Shown piece by piece: positions 17,224 through 25,200 of a stretch of DNA of 64,000 nt; position 1 is the first letter of the stretch; the number at the start of each line of letters is the position of its first letter. A program made the position numbers and the translations under genes. The DNA comes from Arsenophonus fragariae (lineage in GTDB: Bacteria; Pseudomonadota; Gammaproteobacteria; Enterobacterales; Enterobacteriaceae), in NCBI GenBank assembly GCA_047291315.1, contig JBDPYZ010000008.1:1-64000 (forward strand). Direction: 5' to 3'. A model generated the notes under the pieces. That model was given only the letters and a program-made list of their open reading frames with translations, was not told the origin of the DNA and searched no databases.

Positions 17224-19875
17224 TTAATTATCAATAGAACGTTTTACTTCAATGACTTCAAATACTTCTATCATATCATCAACACGTACATCATTGTAAT
17301 TCTTCACACCAATACCACACTCCATACCATTGCGTACTTCGTTCACATCATCTTTAAAGCGACGTAATGATTCCAATTCTCCTTCATAAATAACCACATT
17401 ATCCCGTAATACACGAATAGGGTTATTACGCTTGATTATACCTTCAACAACCATACAACCAGCAATTGCACCAAACTTAGGTGATTTAAAGACATCACGC
17501 ACTTCCGCTAATCCAATAATTTGCTGTTTATATTCAGGCGCCAACATACCACTCATCGCCTGTTTTATCTCATCGATAAGACTATAAATAACGGAGTAAT
17601 AGCGTAGGTCCAAATTTTCACTTTCGACAATGCGTCTTGCCGCAGCATCGGCTCGAACATTAAAGCCAATGATAATCGCATTAGAAGCAGCAGCCAATGT
17701 AACATCCGTTTCTGTAATACCACCAACACCTGAACCAATAATTTTTACTTTCACTTCATCAGTTGATAATTTTTGCAACGAATCAGTAATGGCTTCACAG
17801 CTACCTTGTACATCTGTTTTTAATACAATATTTAATTCAGAAATCTTACCATCTTCCATATCAGCAAACATGTTTTCTAGTTTTGACTTCTGCTGGCGTG
17901 CCAATTTCACTTCTCGGAATTTACCTTGACGATAAAGTGCAACCTCACGCGCTTTCTTTTCATCACGGACAACAGTTGCTTCATCACCTGCTGAAGGTAC
18001 ATTTGATAACCCCAGAATTTCAACCGGAATCGATGGCCCAGCAGACTGAATATCTTCACCTAATTCATTACGCATTGCACGAATACGACCATACTCAAAA
18101 CCACATAGTACAATGTCACCTTTATTAATGGTGCCTTCCTGAACTAAAATAGTCGCAACTGAACCACGACCTTTATCCAAATAAGACTCTATAACAACAC
18201 CACTTGCCATACCAGTACGAACAGCTTTCAGTTCTAATACTTCAGCTTGTAATAAGATAGCTTCTAATAATTCATCAATACCTGTCCCTTTTTTAGCAGA
18301 TACATTGATAAATTGATTTTCCCCCCCCCACTCTTCAGCCACAATACCATATTGCGACAGCCCATTTTTAACGCGATCAGAATCAGCTTCGTGTTTATCA
18401 ATTTTATTAACTGCAACGACAACAGGCACATTAGCAGCCTTGGCGTGCTGAATAGCTTCTATCGTCTGAGGCATTACACCATCATCCGCCGCAACGACTA
18501 AAACAACAATATCCGTCGCCTTAGCGCCACGAGCCCGCATTGAAGTAAACGCAGCATGGCCTGGTGTATCTAAAAAGGTAATCATTCCTTTATCTGTTTC
18601 AACATGATAAGCGCCTATGTGCTGTGTGATTCCTCCGGCTTCGCCCGATGCAACTTTAGTCGAACGAATATAGTCAAGTAATGAAGTTTTACCATGGTCG
18701 ACATGTCCCATGATTGTTACAACTGGCGCTCGTGATTCTGCGATTGCTTCACCTGTATCACGATCACTTAAAATCGCTTCTTCCAGCTCATTTTCACGAC
18801 GCAAGATGACTTTATGCCCCATCTCTTCTGCCACAAGTTGCGCTGTTTCTTGATCAACAACCTGGTTGATGGTCACCATTGCGCCCATTTTCATCATGGT
18901 CTTGACAACTTGAGAACCTTTGACTGCCATCTTATTCGCTAATTCAGCAACCGAGATGGTTTCTCCAATAACAACATCACGGTTAATAACAGCAACCGGT
19001 TTTGTAAAACTTTGCTGTAATAAACTGGTTTTTTTCTGTTTACCTTTGGTTTTATTCGTACGTCCAACCGCTCGCTCTTCTTCGCGATCAGCTTTCTCAG
19101 AATGTTTATTATTTTTTTTCTGTCGAGTAGCCTTCCCGCCTCGATTTCGGGCGCGACGGCCTTCTTCTTGGGCATCATTTTCGTCTTCAGCTTCACGAGC
19201 ATGACGAGAAGTCGTGATATGATAATCTTCATTATCTTCCACTTCATCATCACTACTCCAACGATTAGAGTTTTCCTCTGCCATACGACGAGCTTCTTCT
19301 GCAATTCGTTTGGCTTCAGCTTCAGCTTCAGCTTCAACCTTACGCCGCATCTCTTCTTCAGCTTTACGTTTAAGCTCTGCTGCCTCAGCTTCACGACGCT
19401 GTTTTTCAGTATAAGCAGCCGAATCTTGATTAGATTTAGCTGTTTTTTGATTATGTTTGCTTTGTTTCACTTTCTCTTTTTCCGCTGCTTCGCGCTTTAC
19501 TTTTTCAGCTACTTCACGTTTTGCTCTTTTTTCTGCTTCATGCTTCACTTGTTCTTCAGCTTTCACTTTTTCCAATGCATCGCAGTCAACATATGTGCGC
19601 TTCTTACGGACTTCAATGTTGACTGATTTACTTTTTCCGCCCGTACTCGGAACACTCAGTGTGCTGCGAGTTTTTCGTTGTAGTGTTAATTTACTAGTCT
19701 GGTTACCTGTAGTCCCATCTTCACGATTTAAGTATGCAAGTAAAGTTTCTTTCTCATTTTGAGTAACAGCGTCATTTTCAGTTTTCTCTATCCCGGCATC
19801 GGCAAACTGCTGTACCAAGCGTTCAACTGAAGTTTGAATCTCTGCTGCCAATGATTTTACAGTTTCATCTGCCAT
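17224..19875 (-). CDS. infB: Translation initiation factor IF-2
   Basis: GTPase that brings fMet-tRNA to the 30S subunit and promotes subunit joining. 883 residues (E. coli 890). The amino end has a short IF2-N fold, then a long charged helical linker rich in Lys/Glu/Ala (about residues 100-290) with repeats such as EAEAEAEAK, then a second IF2-N module (ISVAELANKMAVKGSQVVKTM). The G domain shows GHVDHGKTS, DTPGHAAF and NKIDK, followed by domains II-IV. A run of nine G residues (coding strand, 18329-18321) encodes Trp-Gly-Gly of EEWGGENQF. It lies 21 bases after nusA in the conserved rimP-nusA-infB operon. Confidence 0.98.
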   Translation of the reverse strand: MADETVKSLAAEIQTSVERLVQQFADAGIEKTENDAVTQNEKETLLAYLNREDGTTGNQTSKLTLQRKTRSTLSVPSTGGKSKSVNIEVRKKRTYVDCDALEKVKAEEQVKHEAEKRAKREVAEKVKREAAEKEKVKQSKHNQKTAKSNQDSAAYTEKQRREAEAAELKRKAEEEMRRKVEAEAEAEAKRIAEEARRMAEENSNRWSSDDEVEDNEDYHITTSRHAREAEDENDAQEEGRRARNRGGKATRQKKNNKHSEKADREEERAVGRTNKTKGKQKKTSLLQQSFTKPVAVINRDVVIGETISVAELANKMAVKGSQVVKTMMKMGAMVTINQVVDQETAQLVAEEMGHKVILRRENELEEAILSDRDTGEAIAESRAPVVTIMGHVDHGKTSLLDYIRSTKVASGEAGGITQHIGAYHVETDKGMITFLDTPGHAAFTSMRARGAKATDIVVLVVAADDGVMPQTIEAIQHAKAANVPVVVAVNKIDKHEADSDRVKNGLSQYGIVAEEWGGENQFINVSAKKGTGIDELLEAILLQAEVLELKAVRTGMASGVVIESYLDKGRGSVATILVQEGTINKGDIVLCGFEYGRIRAMRNELGEDIQSAGPSIPVEILGLSNVPSAGDEATVVRDEKKAREVALYRQGKFREVKLARQQKSKLENMFADMEDGKISELNIVLKTDVQGSCEAITDSLQKLSTDEVKVKIIGSGVGGITETDVTLAAASNAIIIGFNVRADAAARRIVESENLDLRYYSVIYSLIDEIKQAMSGMLAPEYKQQIIGLAEVRDVFKSPKFGAIAGCMVVEGIIKRNNPIRVLRDNVVIYEGELESLRRFKDDVNEVRNGMECGIGVKNYNDVRVDDMIEVFEVIEVKRSIDN

Positions 19876-19896
19876 TCTGTTCCTTCCTGCTACAAA

Positions 19897-21411
19897 TTAT
19901 TTTGGATCGTTGCCAAACCAGCAAATATTGCGCGCAGCCATAATAATTTCACCAGCCTGTTCATCATTCAGCCCTTCTTCAATATCTCTCAGATCGTCGA
20001 TCCCCTGCTCGGCAAGATCTTCCAATGTACAAATACCATGAGCAGCTAGGTTCATTGCTAAAGCATGACTCATACCTGGTACATTTAACAGATCCTCAGT
20101 TGGCTGATTATCCCCCATACTCTCTTTTTGAGCCAATTCTAATGTCGTCAGCGCCGCTTTAGCCCTTTCACGCAAAACTTCAATCGTTGTCTCATCAAGA
20201 CCTTCAATTTCTAATAGTTCGTTGATTGGTACATAAGCTAATTCTTCTAATGTAGAAAAACCTTCTTCAACGAGAGCAGTAGCGAATTCTTCATCAATAT
20301 CAAGATGCTTAACAAAAGAATCAATAGATACATGTGCCTCTGCTTGATGTTTAGCTTCAAGTTCTTCCGCAGTCATGACATTCAATTCCCATCTGTCATC
20401 TCCACGATGTTTTTTCAGTAACTGAGAAGCTAAGCGAACATTTTGTCCATTACGGCCAATTGCCTGAGCCAAATTACTACTTTCAACAGCAACATCCATC
20501 GTACATTTATCTTCATCGACTACAATAGAAGCAACATCTGCTGGCGCCATGGCATTAATCACAAATTGTGCCGGATTATCATCCCATAGAACAATATCAA
20601 TACGCTCACCACCGAGTTCACTTGATACTGCTTGCACCCTTGCACCACGCATCCCTACACAAGCACCTACTGGATCAATGCGTTTATCATTCGTTTTTAC
20701 GGCAATTTTTGCCCGCGATCCCGGGTCACGCACAGCGGCTTTAATTTCAATAATTTCTTCACCAATTTCAGGTACTTCAATGCGAAATAATTCCACTAAC
20801 ATTTCAGGACGAGAACGGCTAACAAACAGCTGCGCCCCACGCGCTTCTGGGCGTACATCATACAATACACCACGAACACGGTCACCTGGTCGAAAGTTTT
20901 CACGTGGTAACATATATTCTCGCAAAATTACCGCCTCAGCATTATTACCTAAATCCAACGTAATATTTTCACGATTTACTTTTTTTACCACCCCGGTAAT
21001 GATTTCACCTTGCTGCTCACGAAATTGCTCAACAACCATCGCTCTCTCAGCTTCACGTACTTTCTGAACAATAACCTGTTTTGCAGTTTGAGTGGTAATG
21101 CGGTCAAAAGTAACAGACTCTATTTGATCCTCTACATAATCACCTAATTTTATCTCTGAGTCTTCAAATTTTGCCGCGTCTAAAGTGATTTCACGTGTCG
21201 GCTGCGTGACTTCTTCAACTACCAACCAACGCCGAAATGTATCAAAATCTCCTGTTTTACGATCAATATTAACGCGAACATCAATCTCTTGTTCATATTT
21301 TTTCTTAGTAGCTGTTGCTAATGCGGTTTCAAGCGCCTCAAAGATTTTTTCACGAGGAAGAGATTTTTCATTAGAAACCACTTCCACAACAGCCAGAATT
21401 TCTTTATTCAT
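19897..21411 (-). CDS. nusA: Transcription elongation/termination factor NusA
   Basis: RNA polymerase-associated factor for pausing, termination and antitermination. 504 residues (E. coli 495). The amino-terminal polymerase-binding domain begins MNKEILAVVEVVSNEKSLPR; the S1 domain follows (GEIITGVVKKVNRENITLDL), then KH1/KH2 (DPVGACVGMRGARVQAV, AIGRNGQNVRLAS) and two carboxyl-terminal helix-hairpin acidic repeats (TALVEEGFSTLEEL, MNLAAHGICTLEDLAEQG), so the proteobacterial tail that contacts the alpha subunit is retained. 23 bases after rimP. Confidence 0.98.
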   Translation of the reverse strand: MNKEILAVVEVVSNEKSLPREKIFEALETALATATKKKYEQEIDVRVNIDRKTGDFDTFRRWLVVEEVTQPTREITLDAAKFEDSEIKLGDYVEDQIESVTFDRITTQTAKQVIVQKVREAERAMVVEQFREQQGEIITGVVKKVNRENITLDLGNNAEAVILREYMLPRENFRPGDRVRGVLYDVRPEARGAQLFVSRSRPEMLVELFRIEVPEIGEEIIEIKAAVRDPGSRAKIAVKTNDKRIDPVGACVGMRGARVQAVSSELGGERIDIVLWDDNPAQFVINAMAPADVASIVVDEDKCTMDVAVESSNLAQAIGRNGQNVRLASQLLKKHRGDDRWELNVMTAEELEAKHQAEAHVSIDSFVKHLDIDEEFATALVEEGFSTLEELAYVPINELLEIEGLDETTIEVLRERAKAALTTLELAQKESMGDNQPTEDLLNVPGMSHALAMNLAAHGICTLEDLAEQGIDDLRDIEEGLNDEQAGEIIMAARNICWFGNDPK

Positions 21412-21434
21412 CCTAGTTGCCTCATTGAACTTTA

Positions 21435-21887
21435 TTAAAAGTGGGGTACCAGGTTAGCTTTCTGGATGTTTTTTAATGCAAACACTTCGTCCTTGCCATC
21501 CACAGTAACCGTAATTATTTCATCATTAACAGCTTTAATTATACCTTGCCATTTACGACGGTTTTGCATTGCAATTCTTAATATTAAATTCACTTCTTTA
21601 CCAATAAAACGCTGATAGTGTGCAACAGTAAAGAGCGGACGCTCAAGTCCTGGTGAAGATATCTCCAGGTTGTAGAGCACTGAGATCGGATCTTCAACAT
21701 CCAGTACTGCACTGACCTGGTGGCTAACATCGGCACAATCATCAACAGTAACACCATTTTCATTATCAATATAAACGCGTAATGTCGAAACACGTGCTCG
21801 AATAAATTCTAGACCAACAAATTCAAAACTTAGAGCTTCTACCGGCACTGAAATCATCGATGTTAATTTTTGCTCTAACGTGGACAA
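21435..21887 (-). CDS. rimP: Ribosome maturation factor RimP
   Basis: Assists 30S subunit maturation. The start is TTG at 21887, giving (M)STLEQKLTSMISVPVEAL and 150 residues, exactly the E. coli length; the open frame continues 127 codons further upstream through the two terminators and the tRNA-fMet gene, which cannot be protein. A G-rich stretch (GGGGGGTGGGG) directly before TTG would serve as the ribosome-binding site. DDCADVSHQVSAVLDVEDP and LEISSPGLERPLF are the family blocks. First protein gene of the rimP-nusA-infB operon, downstream of metY-type tRNA-fMet. Confidence 0.95.
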   Translation of the reverse strand: MSTLEQKLTSMISVPVEALSFEFVGLEFIRARVSTLRVYIDNENGVTVDDCADVSHQVSAVLDVEDPISVLYNLEISSPGLERPLFTVAHYQRFIGKEVNLILRIAMQNRRKWQGIIKAVNDEIITVTVDGKDEVFALKNIQKANLVPHF

Positions 21888-21905
21888 ACCCCACCCCCCA
21901 GACAT

Positions 21906-21925
21906 AAAAAAAGGGCTAGAAGCCC
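21906..21925 (-). terminator. Second terminator between tRNA-fMet and rimP
   Basis: On the minus strand GGGCT-TCT-AGCCC is followed by seven T residues, 19 bases before the rimP start. Together with the hairpin at 21944-21967 it should attenuate transcription from the tRNA promoter into rimP. Confidence 0.85.
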
Positions 21926-21943
21926 AGTAATACTGTTTTAAAT

Positions 21944-21967
21944 AACAAAAAACCCCGAAAACCGGGG
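21944..21967 (-). terminator. First terminator after tRNA-fMet
   Basis: On the minus strand CCCCG-GTTTT-CGGGG is followed by TTTTTTG, a classical intrinsic terminator about 110 bases after the tRNA. Confidence 0.88.
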
Positions 21968-22078
21968 CTTTATGCAACTGGACCCTATACACTGCCAGTA
22001 GGTTTAACCCCTGATCAGCACTCTTCCAAACGAAAAATAATCTAATAAGACGCCTGAAATAGATCACATGCGAATAAG

Positions 22079-22155
22079 TGGTTGCGGGAGCCGGATTTGA
22101 ACCGACGACCTTCGGGTTATGAGCCCGACAAGCTACCAAGCTGCTCCATCCCGCG
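22079..22155 (-). tRNA. metY: Initiator tRNA-fMet (anticodon CAT)
   Basis: The 77-base minus-strand sequence starts CGCGGGATGGAGCAG, has the anticodon arm GTCGGGCTCATAACCCGA with three G-C pairs at the stem base typical of initiator tRNA, the T arm GGTTCAAATC, and an encoded CCA end. The 5' base C cannot pair normally with A at the end of the acceptor stem, the hallmark of bacterial initiator tRNA. It heads the rimP-nusA-infB operon as metY does in E. coli. Confidence 0.97.
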
Positions 22156-22171
22156 TTCGGAAATTCCGCAG

Positions 22172-22200
22172 ATTTTACGCTGATAATATACGAAACGCAA
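22172..22200 (-). promoter_or_regulatory. Sigma-70 promoter of tRNA-fMet and the nusA operon
   Basis: Minus strand -35 TTGCGT (22200-22195), 17-base spacer, -10 TAAAAT (22177-22172), placing the transcript start about 10 bases before the tRNA. The hexamers match those of the rpsO promoter exactly. Confidence 0.8.
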
Positions 22201-22215
22201 GTTATCTTTTTATAA

Positions 22216-22305
22216 TGGTGCCGAGGACGGGACTTGAACCCGTACGCCCGTTTTATAGGCACTACCACCTCAAGGTAGCGTGTATACCAATTTCACCACC
22301 TCGGC
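22216..22305 (-). tRNA. leuU: tRNA-Leu (anticodon GAG)
   Basis: The minus strand begins GCCGAGGTGGTGAAATTGGT and shows the anticodon loop CTTGAGG (GAG), a long variable arm typical of tRNA-Leu, the T arm GGGTTCAAGTCCC and an encoded CCA. It lies directly after secG, the position of leuU in E. coli, and upstream of the tRNA-fMet promoter. It is slightly longer than usual because of extra A/T bases in the variable region. Confidence 0.96.
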
Positions 22306-22361
22306 ACAACAGTAAGATAATTTTTAGACAAAACCGCCTCACTACGCAAACTCTTGTTTAA

Positions 22362-22700
22362 TTAATAGGGGATATCACTTGTTGGTGTTACAGGTGCTGT
22401 AGGTACTCCAGTTGGTTTCTCAACCTTGACAGGTTCACCAATGTTTTCCCATTTGCTTCCAGTGACACTTTTATTGGAGGTTAAATTCCCTAAAATTAAA
22501 CTGATAACAAAGAATAATGCTGCAAAAATAGCTGTAATCCGCGTCATAAAATTACCTGATCCTGAAGAACCAAATAATGTTGCAGAAGCACCTGCACCAA
22601 ATGAAGCTCCCATATCAGCACCTTTCCCTTGTTGCAACACGATCATACAAATCAGCGCAATTGAGACTAATAAAAAGATAACCAAAAGGGTTATGTACAT
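22362..22700 (-). CDS. secG: Protein translocase subunit SecG
   Basis: Small inner-membrane component of the SecYEG channel that stimulates protein export. 112 residues (E. coli 110): a first membrane helix (ITLLVIFLLVSIALICMIVL), the conserved loop QQGKGADMGASFGAGAS with LFGSSGSGNF, then a second helix (ITAIFAALFFVISLILG) and a polar tail. It is followed by tRNA-Leu, the same order as secG-leuU in E. coli. Confidence 0.97.
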   Translation of the reverse strand: MYITLLVIFLLVSIALICMIVLQQGKGADMGASFGAGASATLFGSSGSGNFMTRITAIFAALFFVISLILGNLTSNKSVTGSKWENIGEPVKVEKPTGVPTAPVTPTSDIPY

Positions 22701-22937
22701 AGCTAACTACCTATTTGACAGTAAAGTTCGGAAAAAACCTATCTAGTACAACTTGCTCCTTAAGCCGTTACTTTAATGAACGGCTTCGAATACTAACCAA
22801 ACCTTAACTGACAAGCAAGATTATTTTTATCTCATTGTACTATTTGCAGAAAAAAATAATAAAAATAGTTAGATGAAGTTACTTTGATAAAAAAAATACG
22901 AAAATTATATAATTTTTTAAGATAATGAAATTATGAG

Positions 22938-24275
22938 TTATTTTAATTGCTTGACTACATCAGCAATACGATTAGCCATTACAGTAACCTGTTTTTCATT
23001 CTCACCTTCCACCATAATTCGAATTAAAGGCTCGGTACCTGATTTACGCAATAAAACCCGCCCTCTACCTGCTAGTTCTTTTTCAACTTGTTTTACCACA
23101 TTTAAAACATCAGCTGTAGCTAATGGATTATGAGTACCGGAAAAACGTACATTAACCAATACCTGAGGCATCAATTTAATCTCAGAACAGAGATCATAAA
23201 GGCTCATCTGGTTACGGATCATAGCACTTAAAACTTGTAAACCAGCAATAATACCATCACCTGTAGTTGTCTTATCTAGCAAAATAATGTGACCTGAATT
23301 TTCAGCGCCAAGACGCCATCCCTGCTCTTGTAATTTTTCGAGAACATAACGATCGCCTACTTTTGCCCGGATAAAAGGTATATTCAACTCTTTTAGCGCT
23401 AATTCTAATCCCATATTACTCATTAATGTCCCAACAACACCACCGTACAATTGACCTTGTCGAAACGCATCACGAGCAATAATATAAAGAATTTGATCAC
23501 CATCTATTCTATTGCTCCGATGATCAACCATTATCACTCGATCTCCATCACCATCAAAGGCAAGACCAATATCAGCTTTTTCTTCAATCACGCGTTTTTG
23601 CAGCATTGCAACGTCGGTCGCCCCACAGCCCTGATTAATATTAAGACCATTGGGTTCACACCCAATGGCGATAACTTCTGCACCAAGCTCAGTTAAAACA
23701 TTCGGTGCAATATGATATGTTGCTCCATTAGCACAATCTAAAACAATTTTTAATCCATTTAAGCTTTGTTCACTGGGAAAAGTGCCTTTGCAATACTCTA
23801 TATAACGTCCAGCAGCATCAACAATACGGCTAGCACGCCCTAATTCCGCAGACTCTACACAAGTAAGTGGTTTTTCCATCTCCGCTTCTATTGCTTCTTC
23901 TACGTCATCAGGTAATTTAGTCCCATCAATCGAAAAGAATTTAATACCATTATCATAATAAGGATTATGTGAAGCTGAAATGACAATACCTGCCTCCGCA
24001 CGGTATGTGCGAGTTAAATAAGCAATCGCTGGAGTGGGCATAGGACCTGTAAATGCAGCAGATAACCCAGCTGCAGCAAGACCGGCTTCTAAAGATGACT
24101 CCAACATATAACCCGAAATGCGGGTATCTTTACCTATGATTATTTTTCGAGAACCATGCCGCGCTAAAACCTTACCCGCCGCCCAACCCAATTTCAAAAC
24201 AAAATCAGGGGTAATTGGATTTTCTCCTACTTTGCCACGAATACCATCGGTGCCAAAATATTTGCGCTTACTCAT
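22938..24275 (-). CDS. glmM: Phosphoglucosamine mutase GlmM
   Basis: Converts glucosamine-6-phosphate to glucosamine-1-phosphate on the way to UDP-GlcNAc for peptidoglycan and LPS. 445 residues from MSKRKYFGTDGIRG (24275), the same length as E. coli. The catalytic phosphoserine loop is in VISASHNPYYDNG, the metal loop is DGDGDR, the sugar loop ENSGH and the phosphate loop RKSGTEPLIR. The start overlaps the folP end by 8 bases, so translation is probably coupled; an ATG 13 codons upstream inside folP is less likely. Confidence 0.97.
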   Translation of the reverse strand: MSKRKYFGTDGIRGKVGENPITPDFVLKLGWAAGKVLARHGSRKIIIGKDTRISGYMLESSLEAGLAAAGLSAAFTGPMPTPAIAYLTRTYRAEAGIVISASHNPYYDNGIKFFSIDGTKLPDDVEEAIEAEMEKPLTCVESAELGRASRIVDAAGRYIEYCKGTFPSEQSLNGLKIVLDCANGATYHIAPNVLTELGAEVIAIGCEPNGLNINQGCGATDVAMLQKRVIEEKADIGLAFDGDGDRVIMVDHRSNRIDGDQILYIIARDAFRQGQLYGGVVGTLMSNMGLELALKELNIPFIRAKVGDRYVLEKLQEQGWRLGAENSGHIILLDKTTTGDGIIAGLQVLSAMIRNQMSLYDLCSEIKLMPQVLVNVRFSGTHNPLATADVLNVVKQVEKELAGRGRVLLRKSGTEPLIRIMVEGENEKQVTVMANRIADVVKQLK

Positions 24276-25116
24276 AATCATCTGTTTCCTTTGCTGAAAG
24301 GGTTGCTTGAACAATCTTCATAGCCTGTACAGTTTCTTTTACATCATGAGCACGAATAATCTGTGCTCCCTGCATAGCTGCGATAACTGCGCATGCGATA
24401 CCGCCAATAAGCCGTTCCTCTATTGGTATTTCTAATAACTCACCAATCATAGATTTACGAGACATACCAGCTAATAGAGGCACTCCTAAAGAATGAAATT
24501 CATTTAATTTCGCTAATAATTGATAATTATGTGCCAAATTTTTACCGAAACCGAAACCTGGATCAATAATCAAGCGATTTTTTGCAATGCGGGCCGCCTC
24601 GAAGCGGTTAATTTCATCTGACAAATACTGTTTTACTTCTGCGACCACATTTTTATAATTTGGTGTTTGTTGCATTGTCTGGGGTTGACCTAACATATGC
24701 ATAATACAGATTGGTAACCCGGTTACCGCAGCAGCTTCCAATGCGCCCGTTTCATATAACGACCGAACGTCATTAATAATATGAGCACCTGCTTTGGCTG
24801 CCTCCTCCATGACAACCGCTTTAGAAGTATCCACAGAAACCCAAACTTCAAAACGGTTAGTTACTGCTTCAATTATCGGGATAACCCGGTCAAGCTCTTG
24901 CTGTAAACTTACTTCACTAGCTCCCGGTCGAGTTGATTCACCACCAACATCGATAATCGCCGCACCATGGTCCACCATACTTGCTGCATGCTTGATCGCA
25001 TAGTCATAGCGATTGTATATACCACCATCAAAAAAAGAGTCTGGAGTAACATTTAATATTCCCATAACGATAGGACGATTAAGATCAAGATCCATTTTTC
25101 GGGCAGTAATTTTCAT
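24268..25116 (-). CDS. folP: Dihydropteroate synthase FolP
   Basis: Joins p-aminobenzoate to the pterin pyrophosphate in folate synthesis; the sulfonamide target. 282 residues from MKITARKMDLDL (25116), preceded by AAGGTGATT; another in-frame ATG at 25131 has no such site. Family blocks are GILNVTPDSFFDGG, IIDVGGESTRPGA, VDTSKA, DPGFGFGKN and GMSRKSMIG. It overlaps glmM and is separated from ftsH by a terminator. Confidence 0.97.
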   Translation of the reverse strand: MKITARKMDLDLNRPIVMGILNVTPDSFFDGGIYNRYDYAIKHAASMVDHGAAIIDVGGESTRPGASEVSLQQELDRVIPIIEAVTNRFEVWVSVDTSKAVVMEEAAKAGAHIINDVRSLYETGALEAAAVTGLPICIMHMLGQPQTMQQTPNYKNVVAEVKQYLSDEINRFEAARIAKNRLIIDPGFGFGKNLAHNYQLLAKLNEFHSLGVPLLAGMSRKSMIGELLEIPIEERLIGGIACAVIAAMQGAQIIRAHDVKETVQAMKIVQATLSAKETDDYE

Positions 25117-25140
25117 AATCACCTTACTCAACCAAACAAA

Positions 25141-25160
25141 ACCCCAGGATAGCCTGGGGT
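25141..25160 (-). terminator. Terminator between ftsH and folP
   Basis: ACCCCAGG and CCTGGGGT form an 8-bp stem; on the minus strand it is followed by TTTGTTT. It ends the ftsH transcript about 40 bases after the stop, so folP-glmM needs either readthrough or its own promoter. Confidence 0.8.
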
Positions 25161-25200
25161 CTTAATTATTTATTCATTTCACATAGAGAACCAATGATCA

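Noticed and set aside
19102..19626. 174-residue Phe/Ser-rich plus-strand frame
   Set aside because: Antisense to the Lys/Glu-rich linker of infB; Phe/Ser is what AAA/GAA codons give in reverse.
21888..22268. Long amino-terminal extension of rimP
   Set aside because: It would run through two terminators and a tRNA gene; the TTG at 21887 gives the exact family length.
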